From positions 620,001 to 684,000 of the forward strand of contig NZ_CP092832.1 in the NCBI RefSeq assembly GCF_022532105.1: DNA of 64,000 bases. The letters run 5' to 3'. Position 1 is the stretch's first letter. The number at the start of each line of letters is the position of its first letter. Both the position numbers and the translations under genes were made by a program. Below are positions 43,426-52,667 of the stretch, in pieces. The DNA is from Flavobacterium sp. HJ-32-4 (lineage in GTDB: Bacteria > Bacteroidota > Bacteroidia > Flavobacteriales > Flavobacteriaceae). Below the pieces are notes generated by a model, which was given only the letters and a program-made list of their open reading frames with translations, did no database searches and was not told where the DNA came from.

Positions 43426-44646
43426 TCAGGCTAGCATTAGCGCCGCTTTCGAAACGGCTTCGACCATGAGGTCGATTTCTTCTTTTGTGTTATAAAACGA
43501 GAATGAGGCGCGCACCGTACCCGGCACACAAAGGAAATCCATTACTGGCTGCGCACAATGGTGGCCTGTGCGCACGGCAATCCCCTTCTTATCAATGATC
43601 GCGCCAATATCATACGGATGTACCCCGTCGATATTAAACGAAATCACCGAGGCCTTGCGATCAAGGGATTTAGGTCCGTATAACACCACTCCTGGAATCT
43701 GCAATAGTTTTTCCGTTGCATACGCCAACAACTCCCGTTCCTGCTGTTGGATGGCATCAAAGCCCACTTCATTCAGGTAGTCGACCGCCGTGCCCAGCGC
43801 GATACCATCCGCTATATTGGGCGTTCCGGCTTCGAACTTGTGGGGTAAATCGGCATAGGTGGTTTTGGCAAACGTCACTTCGCGTATCATCTCGCCTCCT
43901 CCCTTATAAGGCGGCAATTTCTCAAGCCATTCCTTCTTCCCATATAAAATACCGACACCCGTAGGGCCGCACATCTTATGTCCGGAAAACGCGTAAAAGT
44001 CGCAGTCGAGATCCTGCACATCCGGGCGTAGGTGCGGAACCGCCTGGGCCCCATCAAGGAACACCGCGGCACCTACTGCATGGGCCTTCCGTGTCATGTC
44101 TTTCACCGGATTGATGGTGCCCAATGCATTTGAAATATGGTTAACGGCCACCAGTTTGGGATGTCCTTCCAGCAGTCGTTCGTATTCCGATTGAATGAGC
44201 TCACCATCCGCGTCCATAGGAATTACCTTCAACACGGCGCCGGTGCGCTCACACAGCATCTGCCACGGCACGATATTGCTGTGGTGCTCCATGGCCGACA
44301 CTAAAATCGTGTCACCCGGACGGAGAAATGCGGTAAAACCGTTGGCTACCAGGTTAACCCCTTCGGTCGTGCCCGAGGTAAACAACACTTCACACTCAAG
44401 GGCGGCATTGAGGTGCCACTGGATCTTCCGTCGTGATGCTTCGTAGGCATCCGTCGCCAGTTGGCTCAGCGTGTGCACACCCCGGTGGATGTTGGCATTT
44501 ATCTCGCGATAATAGGTTGAAATCGCATCAATCACCACCTGTGGCTTCTGCGAAGTGGCCCCGTTGTCAAAATAGACCAAGGGTTTTCCGTTCACCTTTT
44601 GGGAGAGCAAAGGGAAATCGGCGCGGATACGGCTGACATCAAACAT
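43426..44646 (-). CDS. sufS: Cysteine desulfurase SufS
   Basis: The 406-residue PLP enzyme provides sulfur for Fe-S clusters. The PLP Lys is in FSGHKMCGPTG, the substrate His/Asp regions in MEHHSNIVPWQ and FLDGAQAVPH, and the persulfide Cys in RTGHHCAQPVMDF, as in SufS/CsdA group II. The start at 44646 (MFDVSRIRADFPLL) fits the family; the frame extends three codons further into the palindrome and -7 area. Neighbours sufE, DUF59 and DUF2480 confirm the SUF pathway. sufBCD are not in the window and must lie elsewhere. Confidence 0.94.
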   Translation of the reverse strand: MFDVSRIRADFPLLSQKVNGKPLVYFDNGATSQKPQVVIDAISTYYREINANIHRGVHTLSQLATDAYEASRRKIQWHLNAALECEVLFTSGTTEGVNLVANGFTAFLRPGDTILVSAMEHHSNIVPWQMLCERTGAVLKVIPMDADGELIQSEYERLLEGHPKLVAVNHISNALGTINPVKDMTRKAHAVGAAVFLDGAQAVPHLRPDVQDLDCDFYAFSGHKMCGPTGVGILYGKKEWLEKLPPYKGGGEMIREVTFAKTTYADLPHKFEAGTPNIADGIALGTAVDYLNEVGFDAIQQQERELLAYATEKLLQIPGVVLYGPKSLDRKASVISFNIDGVHPYDIGAIIDKKGIAVRTGHHCAQPVMDFLCVPGTVRASFSFYNTKEEIDLMVEAVSKAALMLA

Positions 44647-44648
44647 CA

Positions 44649-44673
44649 TTTGCATAGAATCATTCTATGCAAA
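44649..44673. promoter_or_regulatory. Perfect 25-bp palindrome, candidate Fur/PerR-type operator of the suf operon
   Basis: Arms TTTGCATAGAAT and ATTCTATGCAAA are perfectly complementary around a single central C. The inner 7-1-7 part (ATAGAAT-C-ATTCTAT) is close to the Fur-family pattern, notably the PerR box TTATAATnATTATAA. It overlaps the distal base of the sufS -7 element and the expected transcription start, so a bound protein would block initiation. The regulator itself is not in the window. Confidence 0.65.
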
Positions 44674-44697
44674 GGTAGGTATTTTGCGCGGATGCAA
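44670..44697 (-). promoter_or_regulatory. sufS promoter
   Basis: On the minus strand TTG (44695-44697), 17-bp spacer, TACCTTTG (44670-44677). The -7 box lies 23 bp before the chosen sufS ATG. It overlaps the palindrome at 44649-44673. Confidence 0.75.
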
Positions 44698-44751
44698 CGC
44701 CTCAACATCCCCTAACGATTCGTTATCTTTAGGACGAAAATCCTACCTGGT

Positions 44752-46155
44752 ATGAAAAGCACCCATCGCAATCAAACGGATACGTTGGCACGCACACCCA
44801 AAAAAAGAAGGGCATCCAAAATCATCCGCTACGGCCTGCTCTCGCTCTTACTTCTCCTGGCGGTGGCCATGCTGTGGAATTACCCCAAACTCGACCTGAT
44901 TTCGGGGTTTTCAGCCAAGAGTGTTGCGTCGGCCCACTTCCTTGACGGGCGATCGGTCGACAGCATCAGCCAAAGCGACAATGATATCGCCCTGGTGCGT
45001 TTGGCACGCAATGCGGTAGACGATGCCGGAAAGGCCGCTACATCGACTGTATTCGGACTCAAAGAGCGGAAAGCGGTGTTCCGGCCGGGGCTCGGTGCGG
45101 TATTAATCGACGATGACTTCGATGTCAATGCGCCTTATGACATGCCGCATCGCGCCCAACCCGACCTTACGACGCCCTTCCCTTACGGCAACGCGGAACC
45201 GAACGATACCGTTTTCCAAAACGTCGACTATCCCAAACTGGAAGCAGCGGTGGCGCGGGCCTTCGACAAATCGGGCCCAAAACTGAAACGGACGCGGGCA
45301 GTGTTGGTGGTCTATAAAGATCACATCCTGGCCGAACACTACGCGCCGGGCTTCACCAAGAAAAGCCGGATCTTGGGGTGGTCCATGACCAAAAGCATCA
45401 CCGCCACCTATTTCGGTATCCTACAGAAACAGCGCAAAATCGACGTATTCGCACCGGCCCCGGTAGCCCAATGGCAAAAAGATGACCGCCGGAACATTAC
45501 GGTCAACGACCTGTTGCATATGAATTCAGGACTGGCGTGGGAAGAAGATTATACAAAGATATCCGACGTCACCAAGATGCTCTTCCAGGCGCGCGACATG
45601 ACGGCGGTACAGGCAGAAAAGGAAGCCGTGGCCGCGCCCGACACCAAATGGAACTATTCTTCCGGCACCAGCAACCTGTTGTCGGGCATCCTGCGGAAGC
45701 AATTTTCGTCCCAACAACAATACCTTGACTTTTGGTACGCCGCCCTCATCGACCGTATCGGGATGAACTCCATGCTCGTAGAAACCGACATGAGCGGCCA
45801 TTTTGTAGGTTCGTCTTATGCCTGGGCCACCACACGCGACTGGGCGAAGTTCGGTCTTTTGTACCTCCACAAAGGGAAATGGCAGCGCGACCAGGTGTTC
45901 GATCCGTCATGGGTTGATTATGTTACGACGCCCACAACCGGTTCCGACGGCCGTTATGGTGCGCACTTCTGGCTCAACACCGGCGGGTATTATAAAGATG
46001 CGCCGCGCGACATGTATTCCGCCAATGGCTTCCAGGGACAACGGGTGTTCATCATTCCGTCGAAGGGATTGGTGATTGTGCGGCTCGGACTTACGGAAGA
46101 CCCGGCTTTTGATTTCAACGGATTTGTGCGTGACATCGTCGCTTCGGTAAAATGA
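44752..46155 (+). CDS. Membrane-anchored serine hydrolase (class C beta-lactamase fold)
   Basis: A 467-residue protein. A single N-terminal transmembrane helix (~26-44) follows a basic cytoplasmic start; the rest is periplasmic. From ~160 on the beta-lactamase/transpeptidase-like fold is seen: SxxK as SMTK in ILGWSMTKSITATYFG, the Tyr motif as NYSSGTSNLL, and a C-terminal GFQGQRVFIIPSK strand in place of the KTG box. The family includes DD-peptidases, esterases and 6-aminohexanoate hydrolases; the region before it resembles no domain I know. Substrate unknown. It overlaps the following small gene by 4 bp. Confidence 0.87.
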   Translation: MKSTHRNQTDTLARTPKKRRASKIIRYGLLSLLLLLAVAMLWNYPKLDLISGFSAKSVASAHFLDGRSVDSISQSDNDIALVRLARNAVDDAGKAATSTVFGLKERKAVFRPGLGAVLIDDDFDVNAPYDMPHRAQPDLTTPFPYGNAEPNDTVFQNVDYPKLEAAVARAFDKSGPKLKRTRAVLVVYKDHILAEHYAPGFTKKSRILGWSMTKSITATYFGILQKQRKIDVFAPAPVAQWQKDDRRNITVNDLLHMNSGLAWEEDYTKISDVTKMLFQARDMTAVQAEKEAVAAPDTKWNYSSGTSNLLSGILRKQFSSQQQYLDFWYAALIDRIGMNSMLVETDMSGHFVGSSYAWATTRDWAKFGLLYLHKGKWQRDQVFDPSWVDYVTTPTTGSDGRYGAHFWLNTGGYYKDAPRDMYSANGFQGQRVFIIPSKGLVIVRLGLTEDPAFDFNGFVRDIVASVK

Positions 46156-46808
46156 AAAGCGGCTGGGCCTTATTGCTGGTGACGACGGGGCTTTTCGCAC
46201 AGCGGATACCCGTTCCGGAAGGATTGACACCCCTCGACTCAATCCGAGGCGATCTCGATAAAGACGGGCGGGACGAGCGGGTAATCGTGTATGAAACCGT
46301 ACTTCCCGATTCGGTTTACGCCAGCGCCGACAGGAAACTCTGTGTGTACAAAAGCGAAGGCGGACGTTGGATGCTCTGGCAGGAATCCGACCAGGCTTTG
46401 ATGGGAAGTCGGGATGGTGGGATGATGGGCGACCCATATGAGGGAATTGACATCAAAGCCAACACACTCCGCGTTACCCAATCGGGCGGCTCCAGTTGGA
46501 AATGGAGTGAAACGGACATCTATCGTTGGGATGGAACGGCCCTCCGCCTGATCGGACACACCAGTTACTTTGGACGGCCCTGCGACTACTTCTCCACATT
46601 TGATTATAACCTGTCGACGGGGAAAATCCATTACCGGCTTGACCCCGACCCGGATGGCTGCGAAGACGGCGCTTTCGAACCGCTGGAAGTCTACCACAAA
46701 CAAAAAGAGACCTTCTATTTCAAAAGTCCCATCATCACCTTACAGGACCGCAGCGCACACGACGTGACCATTGTAACGCCGAAGTACAAAGTAGAGCTGC
46801 ATCTCTGA
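46152..46808 (+). CDS. Exported protein of unknown function
   Basis: A 218-residue protein with a short signal (MKSGWALLLVTTGLFAQ), translationally coupled to the serine hydrolase (ATGA overlap). Residues 30-45 read GDLDKDGRDERVIVYE, a calcium-loop type FG-GAP-like motif seen in proteins that report a 'dry' measured value. The C-terminal half is beta-rich with two Cys (GRPCDYFST, PDGCEDGA) that may form a disulfide. No enzymatic motif seen. Possible accessory to the hydrolase. Confidence 0.65.
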   Translation: MKSGWALLLVTTGLFAQRIPVPEGLTPLDSIRGDLDKDGRDERVIVYETVLPDSVYASADRKLCVYKSEGGRWMLWQESDQALMGSRDGGMMGDPYEGIDIKANTLRVTQSGGSSWKWSETDIYRWDGTALRLIGHTSYFGRPCDYFSTFDYNLSTGKIHYRLDPDPDGCEDGAFEPLEVYHKQKETFYFKSPIITLQDRSAHDVTIVTPKYKVELHL

Positions 46809-46904
46809 CGACCCGTTACGGGAAACCCGCAAAAAAAGTTAATTTTTGGCCTTACGGAGGCGACCCAATCGCGATGGAAATCCATCTTTCGTTACCTTTA
46901 CCGG

Positions 46905-47378
46905 ATGGAGATGGCCTATATACAAACCCCCTTGGGTGTCGCCCGGATCGAAGGAGACGCGGCGGGCATATCCGTTATTTCTATTTTGGATGAACCGCAG
47001 CCGGTTTCCAATGAAATCCCAGACGCATTGCAACAGGCCGTGACGGAGTTGACCGCTTATTTTGCTTCCGGGCGGCGTGATTTTACGTTTGCGCTTGCGC
47101 CGGACGGTACCGACTTCCAGAAACGCATCTGGCAGCTTCTCGCCGAAATTCCGTATGGCAAAACGGTCTCCTATCTCGACCTTGCCCGTCGGTTCGGCGA
47201 CGAGAAAGCCATCCGTGCGGTGGCCGCCGCCAACGGAAAGAACCCGCTTTGGATCGTCGTCCCCTGCCACCGGGTGATTGGATCAGACGGATCACTCACC
47301 GGATACGCCGGCGGACTCTGGCGCAAAAAATGGTTGCTGGAGCACGAAAACCCCTCTGGCCAAACACGCTTATTCTAA
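46905..47378 (+). CDS. ogt: Methylated-DNA-protein-cysteine methyltransferase
   Basis: A 157-residue suicide repair enzyme that moves the methyl group of O6-methylguanine to its own Cys. The active site is WIVVPCHRVIG with C121; the DNA-binding helix-turn-helix includes FQKRIWQLLAEIPYGKTVSY and RAVAAANGKNP. The Ada-type N-terminal regulatory part is absent, as in Ogt. ATG at 46905 fits the family length; a TACCTTTA element just upstream (46893-46900) resembles a -7 box. The next gene starts 1 bp after its stop. Confidence 0.95.
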   Translation: MEMAYIQTPLGVARIEGDAAGISVISILDEPQPVSNEIPDALQQAVTELTAYFASGRRDFTFALAPDGTDFQKRIWQLLAEIPYGKTVSYLDLARRFGDEKAIRAVAAANGKNPLWIVVPCHRVIGSDGSLTGYAGGLWRKKWLLEHENPSGQTRLF

Positions 47379-47379
47379 T

Positions 47380-48093
47380 ATGAAGAAACTACTTGCACTG
47401 GCGCTTTTTAGCTGCGCTTACCTGTCGGCACAAGTCGACAAAAAACTGGTCGGAACCTGGGAATTCGTCAAGACCGACCTCGCGCAAACCGAGAAGGCCG
47501 GCCTGCATCCTTCCTACACCATCAAAGATTTCACGTTGGAACTATCGGCCTCAGGCGTCCTTCGCACAACCGAACTCCACCGCAGCATCACCGGCACCTG
47601 GACGCTTTCGGATACCGGTAACACCCTGGAAGCCGAACTTGAAACCGGACGATTGCTCACGCTTTCCATCCGCGACCTTACTTCCGACCAACTGACCATA
47701 CAATACCGTAACGGCATACAGCTTTTGAAAAGAACCTCAGCCGCAGACCCTGCCGTTACGTCCCATCCATTGCCTAAAACCGTCGTCACGACTAACCAAC
47801 AGGTCGCCGGAAGATGGAAAGCGTCCGCCATCACTATGGCCGACGGCACAAAAGTTCCGGCGTCGGACATGCCGGACATCCGTTTTGGTTTCCAGGGGGA
47901 TGGAGCGCTGGAGGCCGTTTCGCAGGGACAGTCGGTAGCCGGTAACTGGCGCCTGGGTGCCCGCTCGTCTACCCTTTTGGCCAGCCTCAACGGTGAAACC
48001 ATCGTCTTTTACGTGCTTTCCGCATCCGACGGGGCGATGACCCTGCGCGAAGGCCCGAAAGGCATGACCTTAGCGCTATCGCGTTTACCCTGA
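47380..48093 (+). CDS. Exported protein with two lipocalin-like domains
   Basis: The ATG at 47380 gives a signal peptide (MKKLLALALFSCAYLSAQ). Two similar halves follow: 24-115 (LVGTWEFVKTDLAQ, GTWTLSDTGNTLEAEL) and 140-237 (VAGRWKASAITMADG, VAGNWRLGARSSTL). Each has the 'GxWxx' opening and 'G-W-x-L' turn of short Bacteroidota lipocalin-like domains. Function is unknown. It begins 1 bp after ogt and 18 bp before the exonuclease gene, so it may share their transcript. Confidence 0.75.
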   Translation: MKKLLALALFSCAYLSAQVDKKLVGTWEFVKTDLAQTEKAGLHPSYTIKDFTLELSASGVLRTTELHRSITGTWTLSDTGNTLEAELETGRLLTLSIRDLTSDQLTIQYRNGIQLLKRTSAADPAVTSHPLPKTVVTTNQQVAGRWKASAITMADGTKVPASDMPDIRFGFQGDGALEAVSQGQSVAGNWRLGARSSTLLASLNGETIVFYVLSASDGAMTLREGPKGMTLALSRLP

Positions 48094-48111
48094 CACTTTT
48101 TTTTACACGCC

Positions 48112-48825
48112 ATGATAGATAAAATTCCACTCCACAACCTCCTTTTCCTCGACATCGAAACCGTCCCGCAGGCGGAAAACTACCAACAGCTCGACGCTGA
48201 AACCCAAGAGCTCTGGCAACAGAAAACCCAGTACCAGCGCCGGGATGAGTACACCCCGGAAGATTTTTACGATCGTGCCGGAATCTGGGCTGAATTCGGA
48301 AAGATCATCTGCATCTCAGCCGGCTATTTCGTGGTGAAAGGCGACATCCGGCATTTTCGGGTCACCTCTTTCATTGGGGAAGAGCGTAAGCTACTTAGCG
48401 ATTTTGCCAACTTATTGAGCAACCATTTTTCAGGACCGCAGTACCTGCTGTGCGGACACAACTCTAAGGAGTTTGATATACCGTTTATCGCCCGACGCAT
48501 GATCATCCACCAACTGCCCTTGCCCGACAAACTGCAGCTTTTCGGTAAGAAGCCGTGGGAAATTCCGCATCTCGACACCCTTGAACTCTGGAAGTTCGGC
48601 GATTATAAACATTATACGTCACTAAAGCTGCTGACCAAGATACTCGGCATCCCGTCATCGAAAGACGACATCGATGGTTCACAGGTGGGGCATGTGTATT
48701 ATGTAGAGAACGACATCGACCGCATCGTAACCTATTGCGAGAAAGACGTGATAGCCGTGGCGCAGATCCTCTTGCGAATGCGGCGGGAAGAGCTGTTGAT
48801 CGACGAGGAAATCCTGCATGTCTGA
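48112..48825 (+). CDS. DnaQ-like 3'-5' exonuclease (PolB-type)
   Basis: A 237-residue ribonuclease-H-like fold protein. The acidic motifs are visible: ExoI as LFLDIETVP (D and E), ExoII as LLCGHNSKEFDIPF (Asp), and ExoIII as YCEKDVIAVAQILL (Asp). This matches the predicted 3'-5' exonuclease related to the exonuclease domain of PolB, a family common in Bacteroidota. Its substrate (DNA or RNA) is not clear from sequence. Single gene; no partner polymerase nearby. Confidence 0.9.
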   Translation: MIDKIPLHNLLFLDIETVPQAENYQQLDAETQELWQQKTQYQRRDEYTPEDFYDRAGIWAEFGKIICISAGYFVVKGDIRHFRVTSFIGEERKLLSDFANLLSNHFSGPQYLLCGHNSKEFDIPFIARRMIIHQLPLPDKLQLFGKKPWEIPHLDTLELWKFGDYKHYTSLKLLTKILGIPSSKDDIDGSQVGHVYYVENDIDRIVTYCEKDVIAVAQILLRMRREELLIDEEILHV

Positions 48826-48891
48826 TAAATTTTCGAACGGCGGCTCTTTCCGGCGTTCTGACTTTCCCTTACATTTACCAAAAAACCCGGT

Positions 48892-50340
48892 ATGGTCTTA
48901 AGCAGGTTTTGGCTCGGCATCTTTATTTCCTCCATCGTCTTTATCTTCATCAGTCTTTTTACGGGAGGTAATTACACCCTTGATTTTCTTCTCAATGGAA
49001 AAAAGGACGACCCGATCCTGATTGCGGAGCACTACCGCAATGACCTGCCGAAATCCCTTCGCGACAGTCTGGTTCTCAGCGGGAAGGAAAAAGAGAAGAC
49101 CTATGTCGTCAACCGTGACACACTCGACGCCGATACGACCTATGTGTATAAGAACAAAACCGTAAAAGTCTACAGCGGCGTCCAGAAATCGGACGGCCTG
49201 TTGCCGACGTGTAAGAATACGGTGCTCGACCTCATAATCCCACTGGTCGCGTATCTGGCCTTTTTCTGTGGCCTGATGCAGTTGCTGATCGACTCGGGCG
49301 CTTCTGAAAAACTCGCTCGGAAATTGAGTCCGGTTTTCGTGAAAGTGTTCCCTTCCGTTCCGAAAAACCACGAGTCTATTTCGTATATGACGCTGAATTT
49401 TGCCGCGAATTTCCTCGGGCTCGATTCAGCCGCGACTCCCTTCGGACTGAAGGCGATGCAAAGCCTCCAGGAGCTCAACCCGGATAAAGACCGAGCCAGC
49501 GATGCCCAGATCATGTTTATGTGCCTGCACGCGGCGGGCCTGACGTTGATTCCGACCTCTATCATCGGCTACCGGGCCGCCGAAAATGCTGCCAATCCGG
49601 CTGATGTGATGCTCCCGTGCATCATTACGTCGTTCGTGGGTACTATCGCCGCTTTCCTGATTGTGGGCATCCGCCAACGGGTCAACTTCTTTAACGGCGT
49701 GTTGCTTTCGGCCCTAATGGGTGTGATTGGGGCGATTGTCGGATTGCTGTACTACATCAATGGCCTTGACCTCATCGGGAAGAACGAATTTACATCGAAC
49801 CTGTCGGCGCTGTTGCTAATCGGGATCATCGTGTTCACCTTACTGTTCGCGTGGCGGCATGAGAAGAAATTCACGGCACTTGACACGACGGTATTCGACT
49901 CGTTTGTGTCGGGCGCGCAAAACGGATTGAAGACGGGCATGACGATTTTTCCTTACGTACTCGGTATGCTGGTCGCCATTTCGCTTTTCAGGAACAGCGG
50001 TTTGTTCGAAATCATCAGCCACGGAATTTCGGTTGCGTTCGCTTCCATCGGTGTCAGCCCCGAAGTGACGGATTCACTTCCTGTGGCGATGCTGCGCCCC
50101 TTCAGTTCAGGTGGTTCGCGCGGCTTCATGATCGATGCGATGCGACAGGCCGGGCCTGATTCGTTTACGGGCCGATTGGTGTGTATCTTCCAATGCAGCG
50201 CCGAAACCACCTTCTACGTCATTGCGGTCTACTTTGGTTCGGTGAAGATCAAGGATACCCGCTATACACTTCCGACTATGTTGTTGGTGGACCTGATTTG
50301 CGTGGTGGCCGCGATTTTTGTGGCGGGGTGGTTTTTCTGA
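48892..50340 (+). CDS. Nucleoside-recognition (SpmA/SpmB-fused) membrane protein
   Basis: A 482-residue inner-membrane protein. A transmembrane helix at the start (~6-24) is followed by a ~75-residue extracytoplasmic insertion, then two Gate-domain halves. The first (~110-260; LDLIIPLVAYLAFFCGLMQLL, SAATPFGLKAMQSL) resembles SpmA, the second (~330-480; TGMTIFPYVLGMLVAI, LRPFSSGGSRGFMIDAM) SpmB. These proteins are linked to spore maturation in Firmicutes, but Bacteroidota do not sporulate, so another solute-related role must apply. The substrate is unknown. It is followed 1 bp after its stop by a lipoprotein gene. Confidence 0.88.
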   Translation: MVLSRFWLGIFISSIVFIFISLFTGGNYTLDFLLNGKKDDPILIAEHYRNDLPKSLRDSLVLSGKEKEKTYVVNRDTLDADTTYVYKNKTVKVYSGVQKSDGLLPTCKNTVLDLIIPLVAYLAFFCGLMQLLIDSGASEKLARKLSPVFVKVFPSVPKNHESISYMTLNFAANFLGLDSAATPFGLKAMQSLQELNPDKDRASDAQIMFMCLHAAGLTLIPTSIIGYRAAENAANPADVMLPCIITSFVGTIAAFLIVGIRQRVNFFNGVLLSALMGVIGAIVGLLYYINGLDLIGKNEFTSNLSALLLIGIIVFTLLFAWRHEKKFTALDTTVFDSFVSGAQNGLKTGMTIFPYVLGMLVAISLFRNSGLFEIISHGISVAFASIGVSPEVTDSLPVAMLRPFSSGGSRGFMIDAMRQAGPDSFTGRLVCIFQCSAETTFYVIAVYFGSVKIKDTRYTLPTMLLVDLICVVAAIFVAGWFF

Positions 50341-50341
50341 T

Positions 50342-51520
50342 ATGAAGAGTGGTCTGTACATCGCCTTTTCGGTTTTACTGCTGTCGTGTCGGCAAGACTC
50401 GGCCGTAAAGCCTGTTATGGAAGAGGCTCCTGTAATCATGGCCCCTACCCAGTTGCCCCCGGCTTCTGACACGCTTAGGTTCGAAAAACCTGCGCCGGGT
50501 GGTCCGGATGATATCCTGATTTATGTTTTGAAGGACGAGGAGGTTCCGGATAGGGGCCGCCTTCTCGACGTCCGATTCGATTTCCGCCTGAAAGGACATG
50601 TCGTGTATAGCGAACGGCTAAAGGTCGACGACAATCGGTCAGAGCGCGGCGAGTGGTACCTCTCGGAAGGTTATTTCGACTCAAAAGGTGACGGCGGCGA
50701 TCCGCACATATTTGCCTTAAACTTTGGATACGGCGCCTGTGGCTACACACAAACGGTGTTTATCTACCATACGTCTAACGGCAAAATCCTGCCGTTTGAC
50801 CGAATTGACTGGATGACAGACAGCGGTTACGGCGTGCGCCCCGCCTTTACACCTGTTTATGTAAACGGTGCTTTATCAGAAGTGGGTGGGTGTATGATTG
50901 AGGTGGAGCCCGACACGCTGGCCGCCAATGAGAACGGGGAACCCTTGCTGATTTCCTATCGCGATTCTGTATCCTATGAACTACGCAATCTCCGATGGAC
51001 TAAGAAATATATAACAAAAAAGGAATCCCATACAGGCAAGAACACAGCAATTTCGAGACGTATTATGGAACCGAATAACATTTTTGACACCAAGACGAAT
51101 GCACAACTGATCGCCCGTCTTTCCGGCCTGCGGGCCGCTACTGTGCCCCTGTGGGGCAAAATGAACGCTTCGCAAATGGTACTCCACTGCCAGAAACCAC
51201 TGGATGTGGCGCTAGGGAATCTAACCCTCAAACCGGGACTACTTGGGTTTCTGTTTGGAAAATGGGCGAAAAACAAATTCCTGAAGGAACAGGGATTTGG
51301 GAAAAACAGTCCTACCGCACCGCAGTTTCGCGTGCCGGGGCATCCGGACTTTGAAGCAGAGAAAAACGTCTTACTCACATTGGTGAAACGTTTTGGAGAG
51401 GTCGGGCCCTCGGTGATTGCGAACAAGACCCATCCGTTTTTCGGACGTATGACCGATGCGGAATGGGGACAGTTACAGTACCTCCACCTCGATCATCACC
51501 TGAAGCAGTTCGGACTCTGA
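50342..51520 (+). CDS. Lipoprotein fused in frame to a DUF1569 (DinB-like) domain
   Basis: The ATG at 50342 starts a lipoprotein signal (MKSGLYIAFSVLLLSC). Residues ~20-225 form an exported domain with Ca/metal-like acidic stretches, containing SEGYFDSKGDGGDPHIF and the Cys-bearing NFGYGACGYTQTVF. From ~242 (MEPNNIFDTKTNAQLIARLS, ATG at 51065) a complete DUF1569/DinB-like four-helix domain follows to the end, with conserved His at HCQKPLDVALG and HLDHHLKQFG. DUF1569 proteins are normally separate, cytoplasmic and ~150 residues. The linker RWTKKYITKKESHTGK looks like a natural C-terminus plus intergenic sequence, so the two may really be separate genes joined by a lost stop or a sequence error near the A6 run at ~51016. 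Confidence 0.7.
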   Translation: MKSGLYIAFSVLLLSCRQDSAVKPVMEEAPVIMAPTQLPPASDTLRFEKPAPGGPDDILIYVLKDEEVPDRGRLLDVRFDFRLKGHVVYSERLKVDDNRSERGEWYLSEGYFDSKGDGGDPHIFALNFGYGACGYTQTVFIYHTSNGKILPFDRIDWMTDSGYGVRPAFTPVYVNGALSEVGGCMIEVEPDTLAANENGEPLLISYRDSVSYELRNLRWTKKYITKKESHTGKNTAISRRIMEPNNIFDTKTNAQLIARLSGLRAATVPLWGKMNASQMVLHCQKPLDVALGNLTLKPGLLGFLFGKWAKNKFLKEQGFGKNSPTAPQFRVPGHPDFEAEKNVLLTLVKRFGEVGPSVIANKTHPFFGRMTDAEWGQLQYLHLDHHLKQFGL

Positions 51521-52654
51521 CTATTTAAATAACAGCGGCAGGAACTCGGTAAGATACATCCGCCAGTTGGCCCAATTGTGGCCGCCTTCGCTTTCGCGGT
51601 AGGTATACTTGAAGTCAAGTGCGTCGAGTTTTTTGCGAAAATCCTGAAAGGGAGTATAGAGGAAGTCGGTCTTCCCCATTCCCATCCAATACAACTTATA
51701 GCCGTTGCGCTTTTGCAGCGCCAGCTTGTCGTCGAGGTTGGTATACAGTGACACGTTGCCGTTCTTTGGCTCGATGGTCGCCGCCGAGAAGAGTCCCATA
51801 TAATCGAAAGTATCCGTATAATTCGCCGCTATATACAAGGTATGGAAGCCTCCCATTGACAGGCCCGCCAGGGCACGGCTTGACTTTTCGCGACGGATGC
51901 GGTAGTTGGTCTCGACAAACTTCATCAGGTCGCCGAAACTCTCTTCGAATTTGCCGTTGAACACATCCGGTCCGCCGAACTGTGGCACGTAGGGCACCGG
52001 CGATTTTCCGGGAACGGCCGCGTGGCTTGCGTGCCCATTCGTCATGACGACAATCATGGGTCGTGCTTCCTTCCGGGCAATAAGGTTGTCAATGATTTCG
52101 GCCGCGCGCCCGAGTTCCAACCACGCCTCTTCATCACCGCCTACACCATGCATGAGGTACAATACCGGATAATTGTCTTTTGATTGTTCGTAGCCCGGCG
52201 GAGTATACACCGACAAGCGTCGCTGTTCGCCGATAGTCGGCGCGTCGTACCAACGAAACGCTACCGTTCCGTGCGGTACGTTGCCCGTGCGATACAGGTC
52301 GGCGCGGCCACCCGGCACTATAAAGAAGTTCAGGACGTTCATGGCGTCACGCACCAGGTTCAGGTTTTTTGGGTCATGGGCCGGCACGCCGTCTACGATG
52401 AATTGGTAGCTGTACATTTCCGGCTCCAATGCGGTCGATGAGACTGACCAGATGCCCGAGGCGTCCTTTGTCATGTCGGCAGCGGCCCATTCGGGTTGGG
52501 TAAAGTTTCCGACTATCTTGACCGATTTGGCGTCAGGTGCCTGCAACCGGAAGGTCACCGTATGGTCGGCGGCGATTTCGGGTGATACGATCTCTTTTTG
52601 GTTCTGCGCCCAAAGCGGGAAAGCAAAAAGGCACATCAGGGCAAGGGTTTTCAT
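51521..52654 (-). CDS. Exported esterase (enterochelin esterase / CE1 type) with E-set domain
   Basis: The ATG at 52654 gives a signal peptide (MKTLALMCLFAFPLWAQ); the frame extends 43 codons upstream through a terminator. Residues 25-105 form an E-set/CBM48-like domain (FRLQAPDAKSVKIVGNFTQP). The alpha/beta-hydrolase domain follows (~115-377): nucleophile Ser in ALAGLSMGGFHTL, acid expected in the region after YWMGMGKTDF, His in ESEGGHNWANWR. The same architecture is used by feruloyl/acetyl-xylan esterases (XynZ-like) and enterochelin esterases. Substrate not certain; polysaccharide ester is most likely. Confidence 0.88.
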   Translation of the reverse strand: MKTLALMCLFAFPLWAQNQKEIVSPEIAADHTVTFRLQAPDAKSVKIVGNFTQPEWAAADMTKDASGIWSVSSTALEPEMYSYQFIVDGVPAHDPKNLNLVRDAMNVLNFFIVPGGRADLYRTGNVPHGTVAFRWYDAPTIGEQRRLSVYTPPGYEQSKDNYPVLYLMHGVGGDEEAWLELGRAAEIIDNLIARKEARPMIVVMTNGHASHAAVPGKSPVPYVPQFGGPDVFNGKFEESFGDLMKFVETNYRIRREKSSRALAGLSMGGFHTLYIAANYTDTFDYMGLFSAATIEPKNGNVSLYTNLDDKLALQKRNGYKLYWMGMGKTDFLYTPFQDFRKKLDALDFKYTYRESEGGHNWANWRMYLTEFLPLLFK

Positions 52655-52667
52655 ACTAAACGGGAAT

